Positions 33,691 to 44,836 of a DNA stretch of 64,000 bases are shown here, piece by piece (the stretch's first letter is position 1; every line of letters begins with the position of its first letter). The notes beneath the pieces were generated by a model, which saw only the letters and a list, made by a program, of their open reading frames with translations, was not told the DNA's origin and searched no databases. This DNA is from Mikania micrantha. Lineage: Eukaryota; Streptophyta; Magnoliopsida; Asterales; Asteraceae. The DNA is taken from positions 6,889,977 through 6,953,976 of the forward strand of contig CM018691.1 in assembly GCA_009363875.1 (NCBI GenBank), read 5' to 3'. The position numbers and the translations under genes are program-made.

Positions 33691-34290
33691 GTTTCAAATA
33701 AGTATTTATGTTTTCTCATTCCCCGAGTTTCAAAAGCCAAAATACAGAAAAAGGGGTCGTGAACTCACCTGAGTTGATTCAAATCAATAACAATGCACAA
33801 CGTTCGTATCACTAGTTCTTGAACTCTAAACATGTACGTCATTAGAGTTCTATGAGTTACTTAAGCTTAATCTGACTCTTAGAACTTTCCTTGACGTTCA
33901 ATGTCAAGGATCTTACAACTCAAGTCCTCAATCTTATCTCAAACGTTTAATCAATTTCCTTACCTTAATATAGTACAACGTTTGACAACTGTGACTCACT
34001 AGATTAATCAGAACATTCCTAGATTAATCAAATTAATATGGTTGTTGATAATCGGACATTATAACGGCTTATAAAACTGAGGTTTCGTATACTTGTTTTG
34101 GACAGAGTCTCTGTTTATAAAAGTGAGGTTTTCAGGTTTTAAGTCGGGCAGAACCTCGACTTATATTTCTCAAGTTTCCTGAAAACAATTGAGCAGAATC
34201 TCTGCTTATAATTGTTTGTTTTCCAAAAATTAGTCGGGCAGAACCTCGACGTATTTTTTATTAAAACCAAACAATTCATCATAATCTTAT

Positions 34291-34296
<6 letters not shown>

Positions 34297-34350
<54 letters not shown>

Positions 34351-34362
34351 GTAATAATAATA
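34297..34362. repeat. TAA microsatellite
   Basis: About twenty TAA/AAT units with one G interruption, inside the LTR. Confidence 0.9.
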
Positions 34363-34560
34363 TCTAAAACAAGCATCATAACAAGCATCATAACAGATTG
34401 AAATTATACAAGATTTTTTTACCTCGCAGAAGCTCGCTAGTATCTTGCGTTGAAAACTAGATGATTGGAGGGGTTAAATATGAGTATTTGGAGGTGTAGG
34501 GTCGAGATTTGAGAGTTAAAACGTGAATTTTCGCAATCAGAATCGAAAATCTGATGTTCT

Positions 34561-34570
34561 GCTATTTATA
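34561..34570 (-). promoter_or_regulatory. TATA box of minus-strand Gypsy LTR
   Basis: The minus strand reads CCTATAAATAGC. It lies about 390 bases into the LTR, downstream of the G-box cluster and of the GGGCG-GTA-CGCCC palindrome at 34620-34632. Confidence 0.65.
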
Positions 34571-34656
34571 GGCGAGTTCAAGGTTTAGGGCGCATCGCGT
34601 GGTCCCTGCGTTTGGCGTGGGGCGGTACGCCCGGATTTAAGATTTTGCATGGCTGC

Positions 34657-34682
34657 CACGTGTTGACACGTGGTGCCACGTG
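34657..34682. promoter_or_regulatory. Three G-boxes at 10-base spacing
   Basis: CACGTG occurs at 34657, 34667 and 34677, exactly one helical turn apart, about 90-110 bases upstream of the LTR TATA box. CACGTG is the core bound by plant bZIP and bHLH factors. Confidence 0.65.
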
Positions 34683-34961
34683 GCGCGTTCGGGTGCGATC
34701 TTACTCTTTCTTGTTTTCGCGATAACTTGAGCATACGAACTCCGTTTTACGCGCCGTTTTCGCCCACGTTCACGATTTTTCAAGCTCTTTCCAACCATTA
34801 TAATTTCAAGACCTGAAGAGTTAAAAATATATGATCTCTTATTTAACACTATATTCGACTTTGTGTATCTTGAAATCGGAGCCTCGTTTCGTAATTTCGC
34901 TTACACTCATTTTCTTTATTTTCGAGTTGTGATTCTAACGTGGAAATTGCGAATTGTCACA

Positions 34962-34975
34962 GTCTCCCCCCGTTA
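34962..34975 (-). other. Polypurine tract beside the LTR
   Basis: The minus strand reads AACGGGGGGAGAC immediately before the LTR start TGTGACA, after a CGAAATTCC that resembles the end of Gypsy pol regions. Confidence 0.6.
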
Positions 34976-35049
34976 ATGGAATTTCGTTTTGTTCATCTCA
35001 ATACTGATGTGTCATCAAATAAGAAATGATTTACTTGGTAATATATAAA

Positions 35050-35245
35050 AAATGATTTATAATACAAAAAATGATTTATGCCGACGACTTTTAGCGACGA
35101 CATGTCGCCGGAAAAAATGATTTATGCCGACGAAATTTACGCCGACGACCATAAACATCTATAGTGACGAAGCTATAGCGTCGAATATAGTGGCGACGAC
35201 ATGTTGTCGGGACAATCTATGGCGCAAATAAGAATTCTTGTAGTG
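35050..35245. mobile_element. CACTA-type right end
   Basis: Ends AAGAATTCTTGTAGTG at 35245, the complement of CACTACAAGAATTCTT, a canonical CACTA terminus. The preceding 190 bases hold GCCGACGAC and GCGACGACATG subterminal repeats. The left terminus is not visible; the fragment probably abuts the Gypsy element near 35000. Confidence 0.6.
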
Positions 35246-35980
35246 AATGGGTAAATAAATGAAACAATCAACATTGACTTGTTTACTTGGTAACCATGAT
35301 ACCTCGTAGATGGAAGGTCACATGTTTAAACCTGGACAAATGTTAGTTTGATTTGGAGTAGTTTATGAGTAAAAGTTTGATAGATTTGGGGTTCAAAAAA
35401 AAATGTCCAATAAAGAGGAATTTCAGGCCATCTTCTTTTTAAAGGCCGAGCGGTCAATTATTTTAAATCTTCAAAGTTTAACTGAAATGTTAAAATAAGT
35501 GACCTCTCTTCTCATTACATGAATCAAATTAAGCTACAGCGATAAGATTCACTAAAAAGGAAGGGAGAAACAATGTGAAAAAATTGGTACTAAAAAGAGA
35601 TAGTAAGTTGCCAAAAAGACGAGCCTTAAGCAAAAGTAAGGTTGATGTCATGTGATGCATGTTCGAGTATGTACTTGAAATGACACCTCATCCCCATGCA
35701 CGTTTCAAAACATAGAGACTTGATGCGCTAACACTCAAATTAGTTGATGTACTACTGACGATTAGCATTCTCCGTACAAACATAATTATACACAACCTAA
35801 TAAAAACTCAGAGTAGTTATTGTGTTACAGGCGTATTTGTTTAAATTTTACATGAAATTCATTAAATATTCTGTATTGATTTTCTAAAATCTAGAGGTTG
35901 TCTCTTATATTATATATAATCAAATTTTTCCTCAATAACTTTCATTCATTAATTTTAAAAATTAATCATGTGTTATATCT
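35246..35980. other. Intergenic, nothing recognised
   Basis: AT-rich sequence without open frames, repeats or element ends that I can support. Confidence 0.5.
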
Positions 35981-36009
35981 GCTGACAATAGAGGTGTACA
36001 AAAAAACCA

Positions 36010-36140
36010 GGTATGGACCCGTACCCGGACCTGAAACATACCCGAACCCGGTTCCAACCCGATAATACCCACCGGTTCCTACCCAACCCGACCCGGACTG
36101 GACCTGAAAAAACCCGACCCGACCCGGTTCCTACCGTTTT
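36010..36140. repeat. hAT subterminal repeats, left
   Basis: Repeats of ACCCGG, AACCCGACCCG and CCGGTTCC in close succession; mirrored on the right at 38680-38845, where GGAACC units recur three times in a row at 38764-38782. Confidence 0.75.
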
Positions 36141-36373
36141 TTCAGAAAATAGCATTTTTTTTTGAAAATCTAGCTGTTTATAGCCGTTTATGACCATTTT
36201 TTTCGAATTTTTTGGACCCTTTTACCCCTCCAAGCTTCTATATAAAGGTTTTTATGATTTGGTTGATCCACAACACTCAAACGCAATCCTGATCGCAAAA
36301 AAACGCAAAAAGGCAAAAAAACTCTCGTGTATCCTTTGTTCACTCTCTTTTTCTTCCTTCTCATTTTCTTACT

Positions 36374-38469
36374 ATGGCTCATTCACATTCATCCGTTGGG
36401 CTAGAAGGTTGTTCATCTACCGACCTTCTCGTTGTTCGGGTTTTACCTAACGATAGGGCCCCAGAAGTTTGGTGCAATTGGGATTTATGTGAAATGAGTG
36501 ACGGATCTTCAAAGGCTCGTTGCAAATTTTGTGGCGCTTTGTTGGCCAAAGAGTCCAACACTACATTGAAGAAACACATTACTAAATTTTGCAAAGGCAA
36601 GAAAGAAAATCCGGATTCCGATCAAACGCAAATCGGTGTTGACGATGGAACGTTTATATATGACGTAAAGAATGTTCAAGATAGAATGTCTAAATTCGTG
36701 ATTCAAGAAGGTTTGTCATTCGACCATTTCGACAACCCTCGTTTAACGAAAATGATTCGTGAAACGCTCCAACCTCGCTACGCACATGTAAGTCGCAACA
36801 CTCTTAGACGTTATTGCCTAAAAATGTGGAAAAACGTAAAAAAAGATTTAATTTCATTTTCTGAAAATTTACAAACCGGTGTTAACCTAACCACCGATGT
36901 TTGGTCGGCTCCTCATGGTTTGCCCGAGTCATACCTTTGTGTTACCGCTCATTGGATAAATCCCAACACGTGGCAAATGATGAAGCACACAATCGCGTTT
37001 GAATTATTTCCCTATCCACATACCGGCGAAAATTTGTTTTACATTTTAGATTATGTAATACAATCTTTTAAATTAGAAAATAAAATATTTTCAATGTCGT
37101 TCGATAACGCGTCAAACAATACAAACGCGGTTGAAAAACTAAAAATTGCATATAAACCGATTTGCAGCAGTAATTTTTTTCATAGTCGATGTGTTGCACA
37201 TATTATAAATTTGATTGTGCGAGACGGGCTTGGAGTTGACGAAGGTGAAATTCTTAGAGACGATTTTAAAACTATGCTACATGACATTTTTAAAAAAAGT
37301 AGAAAAAGATTTATGAATTATCGAAAACTATGTAAAGATACGAATTCCATTTGTTTAGGTCCGAATTGGGACGTACCTACTCATTGGAATTCAACTTTCA
37401 ATATGTTTAAAAGTGCTTTACGACAAAAAGACACTTTATATATTTTTCATAACAGTCTTTCGGGTAACGATCGAGCTACACCGTTTTACGACGAGAATTG
37501 GGAAAATATTGTTTATATCACCGAATTTCTTGAAGTTTTTAGTAACTCAACTACAAAAGTATCCGGGGTTTATTATCCCATTATTAGTTTAGTACTTTCA
37601 GAATTATATTTAATGGCTAATGGTATACAAAATTTTGAAAATAAAACCGATTTGTTTACAAAAATGATAAAACCAATGAAAGAAAAATTTAAAAAATATT
37701 TTCAATCGTTACCCAGCGTTTTTACTTGTGCCGTGGCCTTAAATCCTCTTTTAAATGTTACGGGGGTAGAAACTATAATAGACGAAATAAACTCCGATTT
37801 ATCTTTGTACGAGGACGACCCAAATTTTGCTAACGAAACGAAACGAACCGTATTTTTCTTCAAAACCTTCAACAAATGTATGAAGTTTATGCAATAAAAT
37901 ATGGGCCTAATATCCCATCTGGGTCAATGGCATCGGGTTCAAGTCGTATGAGTAAGGATCCGGTGGTTAATTTATTTAATACGTTACTAAACGAAACGGC
38001 TAAACGCCAAAGAGGTAATACCCCAAGTAGCGAGCTTGGGAGGTATAGTGGAACAGATTTTATATCCACTATGAGTGCCGAAGAATATATGAAATTTGAT
38101 ATTTTGGCTTGGTGGAAAGGAAAGGAATCCCAATTTCCTATTCTATCCGCTATGGCTCATGATTTACTAACTGTCCAAGCTTCTACGGTAGCTTTGGAAT
38201 CCGCTTTTTCTCTTAGTGGCAGGGTTTTATCTTTAAGAAGAACAAGACTCACCCCGGCTTCCGTGGAAATGTGCATTTATCTTAAAGATCACTTGGACGC
38301 GATGGATCGTATACAAGACTCTACAAATCTCGAAGACGAAATAATAATTGAACTGCAAGTACACGAAAAGGAGGTTGCCGAGGGATTATCATCCGGTTTG
38401 TCGGACAAAGAACTCGCTTATGACGCATCGATTCGGTTGAACAATAGCTCCGGTAAAGATGAAATGTAA
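36374..38469 (+). pseudogene. hAT transposase (BED finger, dimerisation domain), frameshifted
   Basis: The first frame (36374-37897, 507 codons) has a BED zinc finger (C50, C53, H68, C73), the RNase H-like core with TTDVWS (D175) and SMSFDNASNN (D244), and the insertion region. The second frame (to 38469) has the C-terminal hAT dimerisation block: DILAWWKGKESQFPILSAMA, then ALESAFSLSGRVLS. The Glu there matches the third catalytic residue of hAT enzymes such as Hermes. A shift within about 37845-37890, probably in the TTTTTC run, separates them; one base would restore a single frame of about 700 codons. Resembles RICESLEEPER-type transposases. Likely inactive as it stands unless the shift is a sequencing error. 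Confidence 0.88.
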
Positions 38470-38499
38470 ACTACGAGCGAAATTAGATAAATTTGTATT

Positions 38500-38640
38500 A
38501 TTTTTTTTTTTTGAATCTTTGTATTGTTTTTAGTTTTTTAAAAAAAATAAAAATGAAATTTATGTTATTTAAATGTTTTTGTATTAGTTTGTAAATTGTT
38601 TAAAATAAATAAAATTGAATTTTATGTTATTTAAATGTTT
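38500..38640. repeat. Duplicated AT-rich 3' region of hAT
   Basis: The segment TTATGTTATTTAAATGTTT and its neighbours occur twice about 60 bases apart after the transposase stop; they include AATAAA-type signals. Confidence 0.55.
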
Positions 38641-38876
38641 AGTCATAAGAAAAAAAAAATTTTAACCCATACTTGGTTATACCCGGTTTCATACCCGACT
38701 CGGACCCGACCCAACCCTAACCGGTTTCACTAGGGTATTATCTTCGTCTTCAGGACCCGACCCGGAACCGGAACCGGAACCGGGTACACCTTGGAACCGG
38801 ACCCTGTTGTACCCGATTTGAAAAAACCCGGACCCGGTTCCTAAAAAATCCTGAAATGTATACCTCTAGCTGACAA

Positions 38877-39922
38877 TCACTTGCTAGCACGGTAAAAAAT
38901 ATAACACTAACCGAAGAACATCTTGCTATTGTATTACTGTTTTTATCCATGTTTCGATTTTCATAACAAAGCCGGCGTAATTTCTTTTATGTAGTTAATC
39001 AAACTAAGGTTACCAACGCAACAAGCGTGGTGATGTTAGTAATAACTTTGTTAGTTATGCTTATTAATTACCATGAGTTTGCCTAGTACAAAAATGAACC
39101 AGAAATAGGAACCATTTATAAGGTTAAATATGTAAGTGATTTTAAACAAACCATAAAAACCATCTATATTATATTGAATAACTCTTTTTCTACATAAAAA
39201 CTTATCGGTCTGGGTAAAAAGTAGGTCGCGTTAGTTGAAACCATTAATTAAAACTATCACAAGTATTTACAAAAACAATTGCTTAAATAATCAATTTCTA
39301 ATTACATCATAAGTTTTTATTCGCATAAAATTTATGAAAAGAACACAGTTTCATTGTTCACTTCTAATTGTGCCCTTTTGTAATCAAGTTTGTGCCCCTT
39401 GTAATCAATTTGTGTCCCTTATAATCATATTTGTGCCCCCATTTTGTTTCAAAATTAAGCAAAATTATTTAAAAACAATATGTTTTAACATTCGATCGTG
39501 GGTACCTGCGGGGGGCCTATCCCCCTACATAACCCTTGCCTCTGCCTCAGATTGCTAATATATCCAAATATGTTGCCTTCACATTGCCATAAACACACTG
39601 ATATCTAAGAGTTAGAGAAATAAAATTGTAAAAATGGACATTAATACTATATAATTATCGAGACATAAAAACAAACATATGTTATGAACATGTAGAATAT
39701 ATCTAGGAATAAAAATATAAACAAGGTCACTGGCGTATTAATTGTTTATCTTATTTGATTCATCTGTATTAGGGTATTAGGAGCAAAGGGTTTCGCTAGG
39801 TGTAACGCTTTTATCCTATAAGATAGATGCAAGGTTTACCCTTATGTCAGCCTCTAAAGACCTTATTCTTTGAGTGTGATTTACAGGGTGTGTTTGTTTG
39901 TATTTATTTAGTTCATCGTCAT
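38877..39922. other. Intergenic region 3' of receptor gene
   Basis: No gene seen. On the minus strand an AAATAAATA lies about 15-20 bases past the receptor stop (near 39900-39909) and may serve as its poly(A) signal. The rest is AT-rich and featureless to my eye. Confidence 0.45.
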
Positions 39923-40252
39923 TCAATTACGAATAGCACTTTTAGGCAAAAGAAATCTTAAGATGAATGCTAGCTTTCCTCCAACCAGCATTGCATTTTC
40001 ATATGTTGAATGCAGTTTCTCATGAGTGTAATAAAGCATAAATAGTAAAAGGGCAACTGCCATTGAAACCCCACTGAGAAGAAACAGACCACGCAACCCT
40101 TTAAAGTTAAGAATATTCGGTGCATGTGGTGACTTAGAATCTGATATTTGACCAAACCACTTTTCTTGTAACATCTGTAAAGTTCCTTCTTCTCGTAATT
40201 TGGCAATCTGTGTTGAAATTTTAGCACAGAATGGCGAACCTTTGGGGAATAC
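39923..40252 (-). CDS. GLR exon 5: S2 end, M4, tail
   Basis: Acceptor AATTTCAG, then VFPKGSPFCAKISTQIAKL, M4 (LFLLSGVSMAVALLLFMLYY) and a short basic tail; stop TGA at 39923-39925. Confidence 0.9.
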   Translation of the reverse strand, partial: VFPKGSPFCAKISTQIAKLREEGTLQMLQEKWFGQISDSKSPHAPNILNFKGLRGLFLLSGVSMAVALLLFMLYYTHEKLHSTYENAMLVGGKLAFILRFLLPKSAIRN

Positions 40253-43200
40253 CTGAAATTTTTTATTGATCACATATAACTGAAACAAGTATAGTTCGAT
40301 CATATAAAATATATACTAAATGATAGAATAACTAGTAAATGTTACCCGCGCTTCGCGGCGGTTTCACTGTAAGTTGTGCCTATTTGGTAACACAATTGGC
40401 ATACTAACTGGCATAACAATTAGAGCCTTGCTTTGGTTAGCCTAACAACCTAAAACCTGCCTGTGATTTCATACAGATCATATGCTCTAAAGGTCAAACT
40501 GCATATGAAGTCATCATCTGTTACAATTGATCGTTACATTACATATGCAACAGGCATTCTCAATATCTAAAAAATTCTATTTTTTACAAAACAATTTGCA
40601 AGACTTCTCACATCTAAATCATTCAAAACACCCTTTCTTGTAGTGGTATACACTGCCTCTAGTATCTTTCTACTCAGTGTCAGCAATCAGCATATTATTT
40701 TGACCTAAAAGTAACCTTAGCAGCTAAAAAAGAAAAACAAACAATGAAAGCATGTAGTAGTTAAAAACCTACGTCGGGGAAACAAACGACTGAGTCGCGG
40801 CAGCCAGAGCGCAAATTGAAACACACAGATGTTAGAATTTGGGTTTTTATTCAAATTGAGGATTTTGGAAACCAATACTTGGTGAGCAATTTGAATCCTG
40901 CACCAGCAAGGTAACAAAATTCACCCAACTCGTTTCAAAAGTGTATATATTGGTTTGAAGACAAAGAAGTAGAAATTAGATGATTTGATTTTACTACCAA
41001 ATTACTCTCGGGTTGTGATGGATCGGAAGATCAACAAACTTATTTTGAATTAATGGAAGATTTTGGGTAGATATATATGAATCGTATTACGTTAAAAGAA
41101 AGTGTTTGTGTGTGTCTATTGTGTGAGATGAATCCCTTCGTGTTGTTCACCTTTCGACAGACCACCGATACTTAATTGCGTCGGTCTTCAGTGATGCCTG
41201 ATGTCGACACCTCTGTCGCTTTGCATACCGAGGCGGCGGTGGGGGATGCAAGGGCTGAAAGGAGGCCAGAGGTGAGTTGATGGTGGTTGGAGTAGCCATG
41301 GTTGAGTGGTGATATGCCTATGGTTGATCTAGAAAGCTAGAGAGAGAGAACGGTAAGTGGAAAGCATGATGGTGGATAGGAAGAATGAGTTGTACCTAAG
41401 GCATTAGAAGTGGTAGGAAAGGAATAGTAAACATGTGAGGAAGTAAACTTTTGGTTTTTAAATTATATATAAATAACATTAAATAATTTTTTTTCTTTTT
41501 TCTTTAATATTCTCACCATTTAATCATAACTAGAATTTTAGGACCCGCGTGCTGCGTCGGGTATGATATACTGACGTGAAGCAAAACACATATTAATATC
41601 GAAAACCACACGTCATACAATACTTCAAGGGAAGATTTTTACTTTTAGTAATAGTCTAATGGAAAAAAAAAACATAAATATTCATAATTCTAAAGTCTAG
41701 ATTATATGTGTAGCTTGGATGATTAGGAAATTTATCTATAAAGTCAAAGATCAGAAAATGGTGAAATGAGGATACTCACAAAGCCAAAACCATTAGTGAT
41801 ATCTTCAGACACAACCATGGTGTAGCCAGAGGAATAATGGGCAAGGAATTCTTTGATGTAAGGAATTTCGTCAACGATTGCATCGACACCACCTTTCTTA
41901 CTCCCCCTTGTCAAAGCCTCAGCAAATTCCTCTAATGTGTTGTATGGCTTTAACCTGGTGTCTTTGAAATTCATGTTCCTAACTATAACTCCAAATTGTA
42001 TAGGGATATCATGCTGGTACCCAATTAAGCCTCTGTTTGATGCTAACTGGATTTGTTCAACGGTTAATAGAGAACTTAGTGTTGCAGTGTAGCTAGAAAC
42101 AAGCACGAGCACTACGAACAACCACACAGTGATTACAAATCTTGACAAATTACTTTCCAGCTTCTGTCCTGCAAGTTCAATTTTTAAAACACTTCTCAAA
42201 CTTAACTCTCAATATATATATATATATATATGATATTTAAATTACTAAATATCATAAGTAGTTACATCGTAGCTTGATTCGATTATGAAACTTGTTCAAA
42301 AGAGACTTGGTTTCATTGACTGTGAAAAGAAGAAAAGAAAAGAAAATGTAATAGCTTACTATGAGCAAAGACAACGGTTGAAAAGGCAAACCATAAGGTT
42401 GTTCCTATTTGTTGTACCAGTGAGCCTTGAAATTCGTCATTCGACCCATGTTCAAGAACCCAAATGACAAATCCAATTAAAATAAAGAAACAACCACATA
42501 CAATCCAAAGATCTGAACTAAGTGGTTTCATAAATATCCACATGCTTGCATCTGCACTTCGAGTTAGTGTTGCAAGGCCATGGTCTGTGTATGGCAAAGT
42601 GAAGTCGACGTACAGAGATCTGTTAGATGTAATTGTTATATCTCCAATGGCAGCATCAAATTCCTGATACAAACAAAAATGAAATACATCGTATAATAGT
42701 AATTTCACCCTCCAAAGAACATCTGGCAGGTTACAAAAATATGTTGGTTAATCTTGACAAAATAACGGGTCATGCAAATAATGTTTAGTTTATATTTTAT
42801 GTTAAGTAATAATGTATTATTTATGCACATGCAGGATAATACGTAGGTAGATGTAGTGCAATTTTGAATGGGTTTGTTTTGACCAAGTTTGGTGGGTTAG
42901 CTTAGAATAAGTTAGGTTGATTGTTTCTTTGTTTGACTCCATATTATGTGGGGTTAGTTTGAAGTATCCGTTGGTTTCTTGTAGGCTATTTATAGCCTTT
43001 AGAATGTTGAATAAAAGAGTGCAGCCTTTTCTTTTCAGAAGTACACTTCTCTTTTCTTTGCATTTAATTTCTTCACATCTACAAGTAAAAGTAGCGTAGT
43101 GATTTTGTTGTTTTAAAGGCTAGATACCCAACAAAATATGCTTACCCCTAAATAGACTTGATATATCAAATCATTATAATTTCCTTCATGTGGCGGAAAT

Positions 43201-44401
43201 GGAATGAACTCAAAGTCCACATAGGGATCAAATGCACGAACGGCAGCTACGAACACATCATAACAAAACCCTGAAACAGATGTTGAATTAGTTTGAGTAT
43301 CATGATTTACTTGAAAGAGGCTCCCTGATCTGGATTTCATTGGAATTCCAATTCTAAGGCGCCTGTTGGTCACTTGTAGCATTCTGTAAGTTGGATTATT
43401 CAAGATACCTCCTGGCCACATGATGGGTTCCAAGCCATCATGAGGAAACGAATTCATCTTTCCAATCTTTTTGGTGAAACCAGCATCTGCTGTCCAAAAA
43501 CCAACCTTTACTTCCTCTTTACCTATCACATTTATTATTTCCAAGACTTGTGTCATAACCCTCCCGTTCATAAATTTGAAATTACCGCGTAAACCATCAA
43601 ATGAGATTCTTAACATCTGATTCAAAAGTATTGTGCCCCATTGAGCCGAGCCAGTCGTTGCCAAATCTTGTGTGTTCAATTTAAGAACAGACAGTGTCTT
43701 CTCAACAGCCATTGCCAATGCAGAAACTCCATCATATGCTGAAATAGCATACGCATTTATATCCTTTAGCTCCATCGCATGATATTTCAATGTGAGTTTT
43801 TTAAGGTCCCTTGATTGAGGGATATATGATTTAAGACCCACCACCCCTTGCATAGACTCCATAATTTCATCATCAATGAATTCCATTGAGTCCATAATCT
43901 TGCTGGTGGCAATCCACTTGTAACCTGCATCCATCATTCCCAGACATTTTGCATTCTTGAAAATATAAAATGCAAGAGAATGAGAAGCATGTATGATGTA
44001 TAGTTTTGTTTGCATATTTGAAAGCGTGTGAAGCTTTTCTTGTAACACTTCATTGCTAGCGGAGGTTGAAATAGGACTCATATATGTTACAGTTATCCTC
44101 TTTTCTTGCAGGAAATTGGTCATGAATGTAGCCATTTCTCTCCCATTTTCAGTGTCCTCGAAGACAACAATAACATTCTTCCATCCATAGGATAATGCCA
44201 TTGATGAAATGGCTTTAACCTGAGCTGTTTCATCTTGTGTAATTTGGAGGAAATAAGGATGTCTGTTGGAAGATGGAATAGGTGAAAATGAAAGAACAGG
44301 TACTGAAACTTGGTCCCCCAATACGACCATGAGCTTTGCTTCGGCTTCTGATTGCGAACCTAAAATCGCTTGCACTTTTGGCTTCTCCATAAGATCAAGA
44401 G
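39923..44401 (-). CDS. GLR: Glutamate receptor-like channel, exons 2-5 (first exon not found)
   Basis: Four exons on the minus strand (44401-43146, 42663-42360, 42168-41780, 40252-39923) join in frame through canonical GT/AG sites into about 759 residues. Order: most of the amino-terminal ANF/LIVBP domain; ligand-binding S1 (RLRIGIPMKS); ITSNRSLYVDF, whose Arg should hold the ligand carboxyl; M1; pore loop (GTTLWFAFSTVVFAH); M3 with SYTATLSSLLTVEQ; S2 (AIVDEIPY); M4; short tail. Plant GLRs are ligand-gated calcium-permeable channels of plasma membrane or endomembranes. The usual first exon (signal peptide and about 110 residues) is missing: the gene begins at an acceptor TACTAG at 44402-44407. 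Wording is closest to GLR clades I/II. All visible exons are undamaged. Confidence 0.9.
40332..41529 (-). mobile_element. Probable non-autonomous Helitron in GLR intron 4
   Basis: The minus strand ends CCGCG-AAG-CGCGG, then GTAACATTTA and CTAG at 40335-40332, followed by T: a hairpin about ten bases before CTRR next to T is the Helitron 3' signature. The 5' TC end could not be fixed; the right limit given is only the position of the next such end. No coding capacity. Confidence 0.45.
41530..41564 (-). mobile_element. Second Helitron-type 3' end
   Basis: The minus strand has arms ACCCG and CGGGT around a CGCAGCACG core, then CCTAAAATT and CTAG at 41533-41530, next to T. Same signature as the end at 40332, from a related element; the body upstream was not delimited. 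Confidence 0.4.
41780..42168 (-). CDS. GLR exon 4: M3 and S2
   Basis: Starts RQKLESNLSRFVIT across the junction, contains M3 and the gate SYTATLSSLLT, then S2 with GVDAIVDEIPYIKEF. Donor TTT|GTGAGT. Intron 3 (42169-42359) holds a short TA repeat. Confidence 0.9.
42360..42663 (-). CDS. GLR exon 3: S1 end, M1, pore
   Basis: From EFDAAIGDITITSNRSLYVD through M1 (IVCGCFFILIGFVIWVL) to the pore segment. Acceptor TTTGTATCAG, donor A|GTAAGC. Joins in phase to exons 2 and 4. Confidence 0.9.
43146..44401 (-). CDS. GLR exon 2: ANF domain and S1 start
   Basis: Opens after acceptor AG at 44402-44403 with a split Ala codon, then LDLMEKPKVQAILGSQSEAE. That is the normal continuation of a GLR first exon, so the ATG at 44388-44390 is an internal Met, not the real start. 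Ends QVYLG before donor GTAAGC. 418 full codons, no stops. Confidence 0.9.
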
Positions 44402-44403
44402 CT

Positions 44404-44827
44404 AGTAATCAAACATAAAAAAAATCATCAATTTCACAATGTGTATTGTTTGTTACTATTATATTAACATTTATTTACATGGATTCACCATATGTTGGTG
44501 ATTTAGTATAACGATAACCCAGAGATCTGAGTTGTATATTCGATTGATAATTTTCACAAAAGGCACATAATCATCTTACTCAGCGTTACGGTAAACAACC
44601 TTACCTCTACCCCTTAAGAATAGAGAAGTTGCTTTCATCAAGACCTCTGGCCACTGACCAACCCAACGCTTTTAACGTTATTTTACAAAAATTAAGTAAA
44701 ATAACGTTAAAATTAGTCTAATTTTACTTTTGACTCTCGAAGGCCGGCACATATATATACATCATATGACTCGCCACAACGACCTCTAGGGCTTCCGGTT
44801 ACGAATTTGAACTGTAATCTTACTTAA
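44404..44827. other. Sequence upstream of GLR exon 2
   Basis: Intron-like, AT-rich; I searched both strands for a signal peptide exon and the conserved first-exon GLR wording and saw none. Confidence 0.5.
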
Positions 44828-44836
44828 TTAAAATAA

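Larger units (their letters stand above)
30712..34961 (-). mobile_element. Truncated Gypsy element, minus strand
   Basis: Minus-strand order: large LTR (34961 to 32484), primer site (32480 to 32468), leader, gag remnant, protease, start of RT. It ends abruptly in RT near 30725 after YHQLRVKDED. The gag core is deleted. A polypurine-like AACGGGGGGAGAC sits just outside the LTR at 34962-34975, which is expected before a 3' LTR, not a 5' one. RT wording is of the Tekay type but clearly different from the dimer. Non-functional. Confidence 0.82.
32484..34961 (-). repeat. LTR of minus-strand Gypsy, 2478 bases
   Basis: Minus strand TGTGACAATTC (34961) to GGGTGTGACA (32484). Holds three G-boxes, a GTA-loop palindrome, a TATA box, a GGTGAGTTC motif at about the same LTR offset as in the dimer LTR, a 60-base tandem block and a 153-base duplication. 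Conserved wording near its start (ACGTGGGCGAAAAC) is shared with the other Gypsy LTRs here. Confidence 0.85.
35989..38868 (+). mobile_element. Complete hAT transposon with target duplication
   Basis: 2880 bases flanked by the 8-base duplication GCTGACAA (35981-35988 and 38869-38876). Termini are inverted: TAGAGGTGTACA and TGTATACCTCTA. Both subterminal regions (36003-36140 and 38670-38850) are packed with GACCCGGTTCC and GGAACCGG type repeats, likely transposase binding sites. A single BED/hAT transposase gene lies between. The perfect duplication and clear ends point to a fairly recent insertion. Confidence 0.93.

Noticed and set aside
33406..33762. 118-codon plus-strand frame with internal repeats
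   Set aside because: Translation of 60-base tandem repeats within the minus-strand LTR.
40634..40645. TTTCTTGTAGTG resembling a CACTA terminus
   Set aside because: No subterminal repeats and no partner end nearby; probably chance within the Helitron-like insert.
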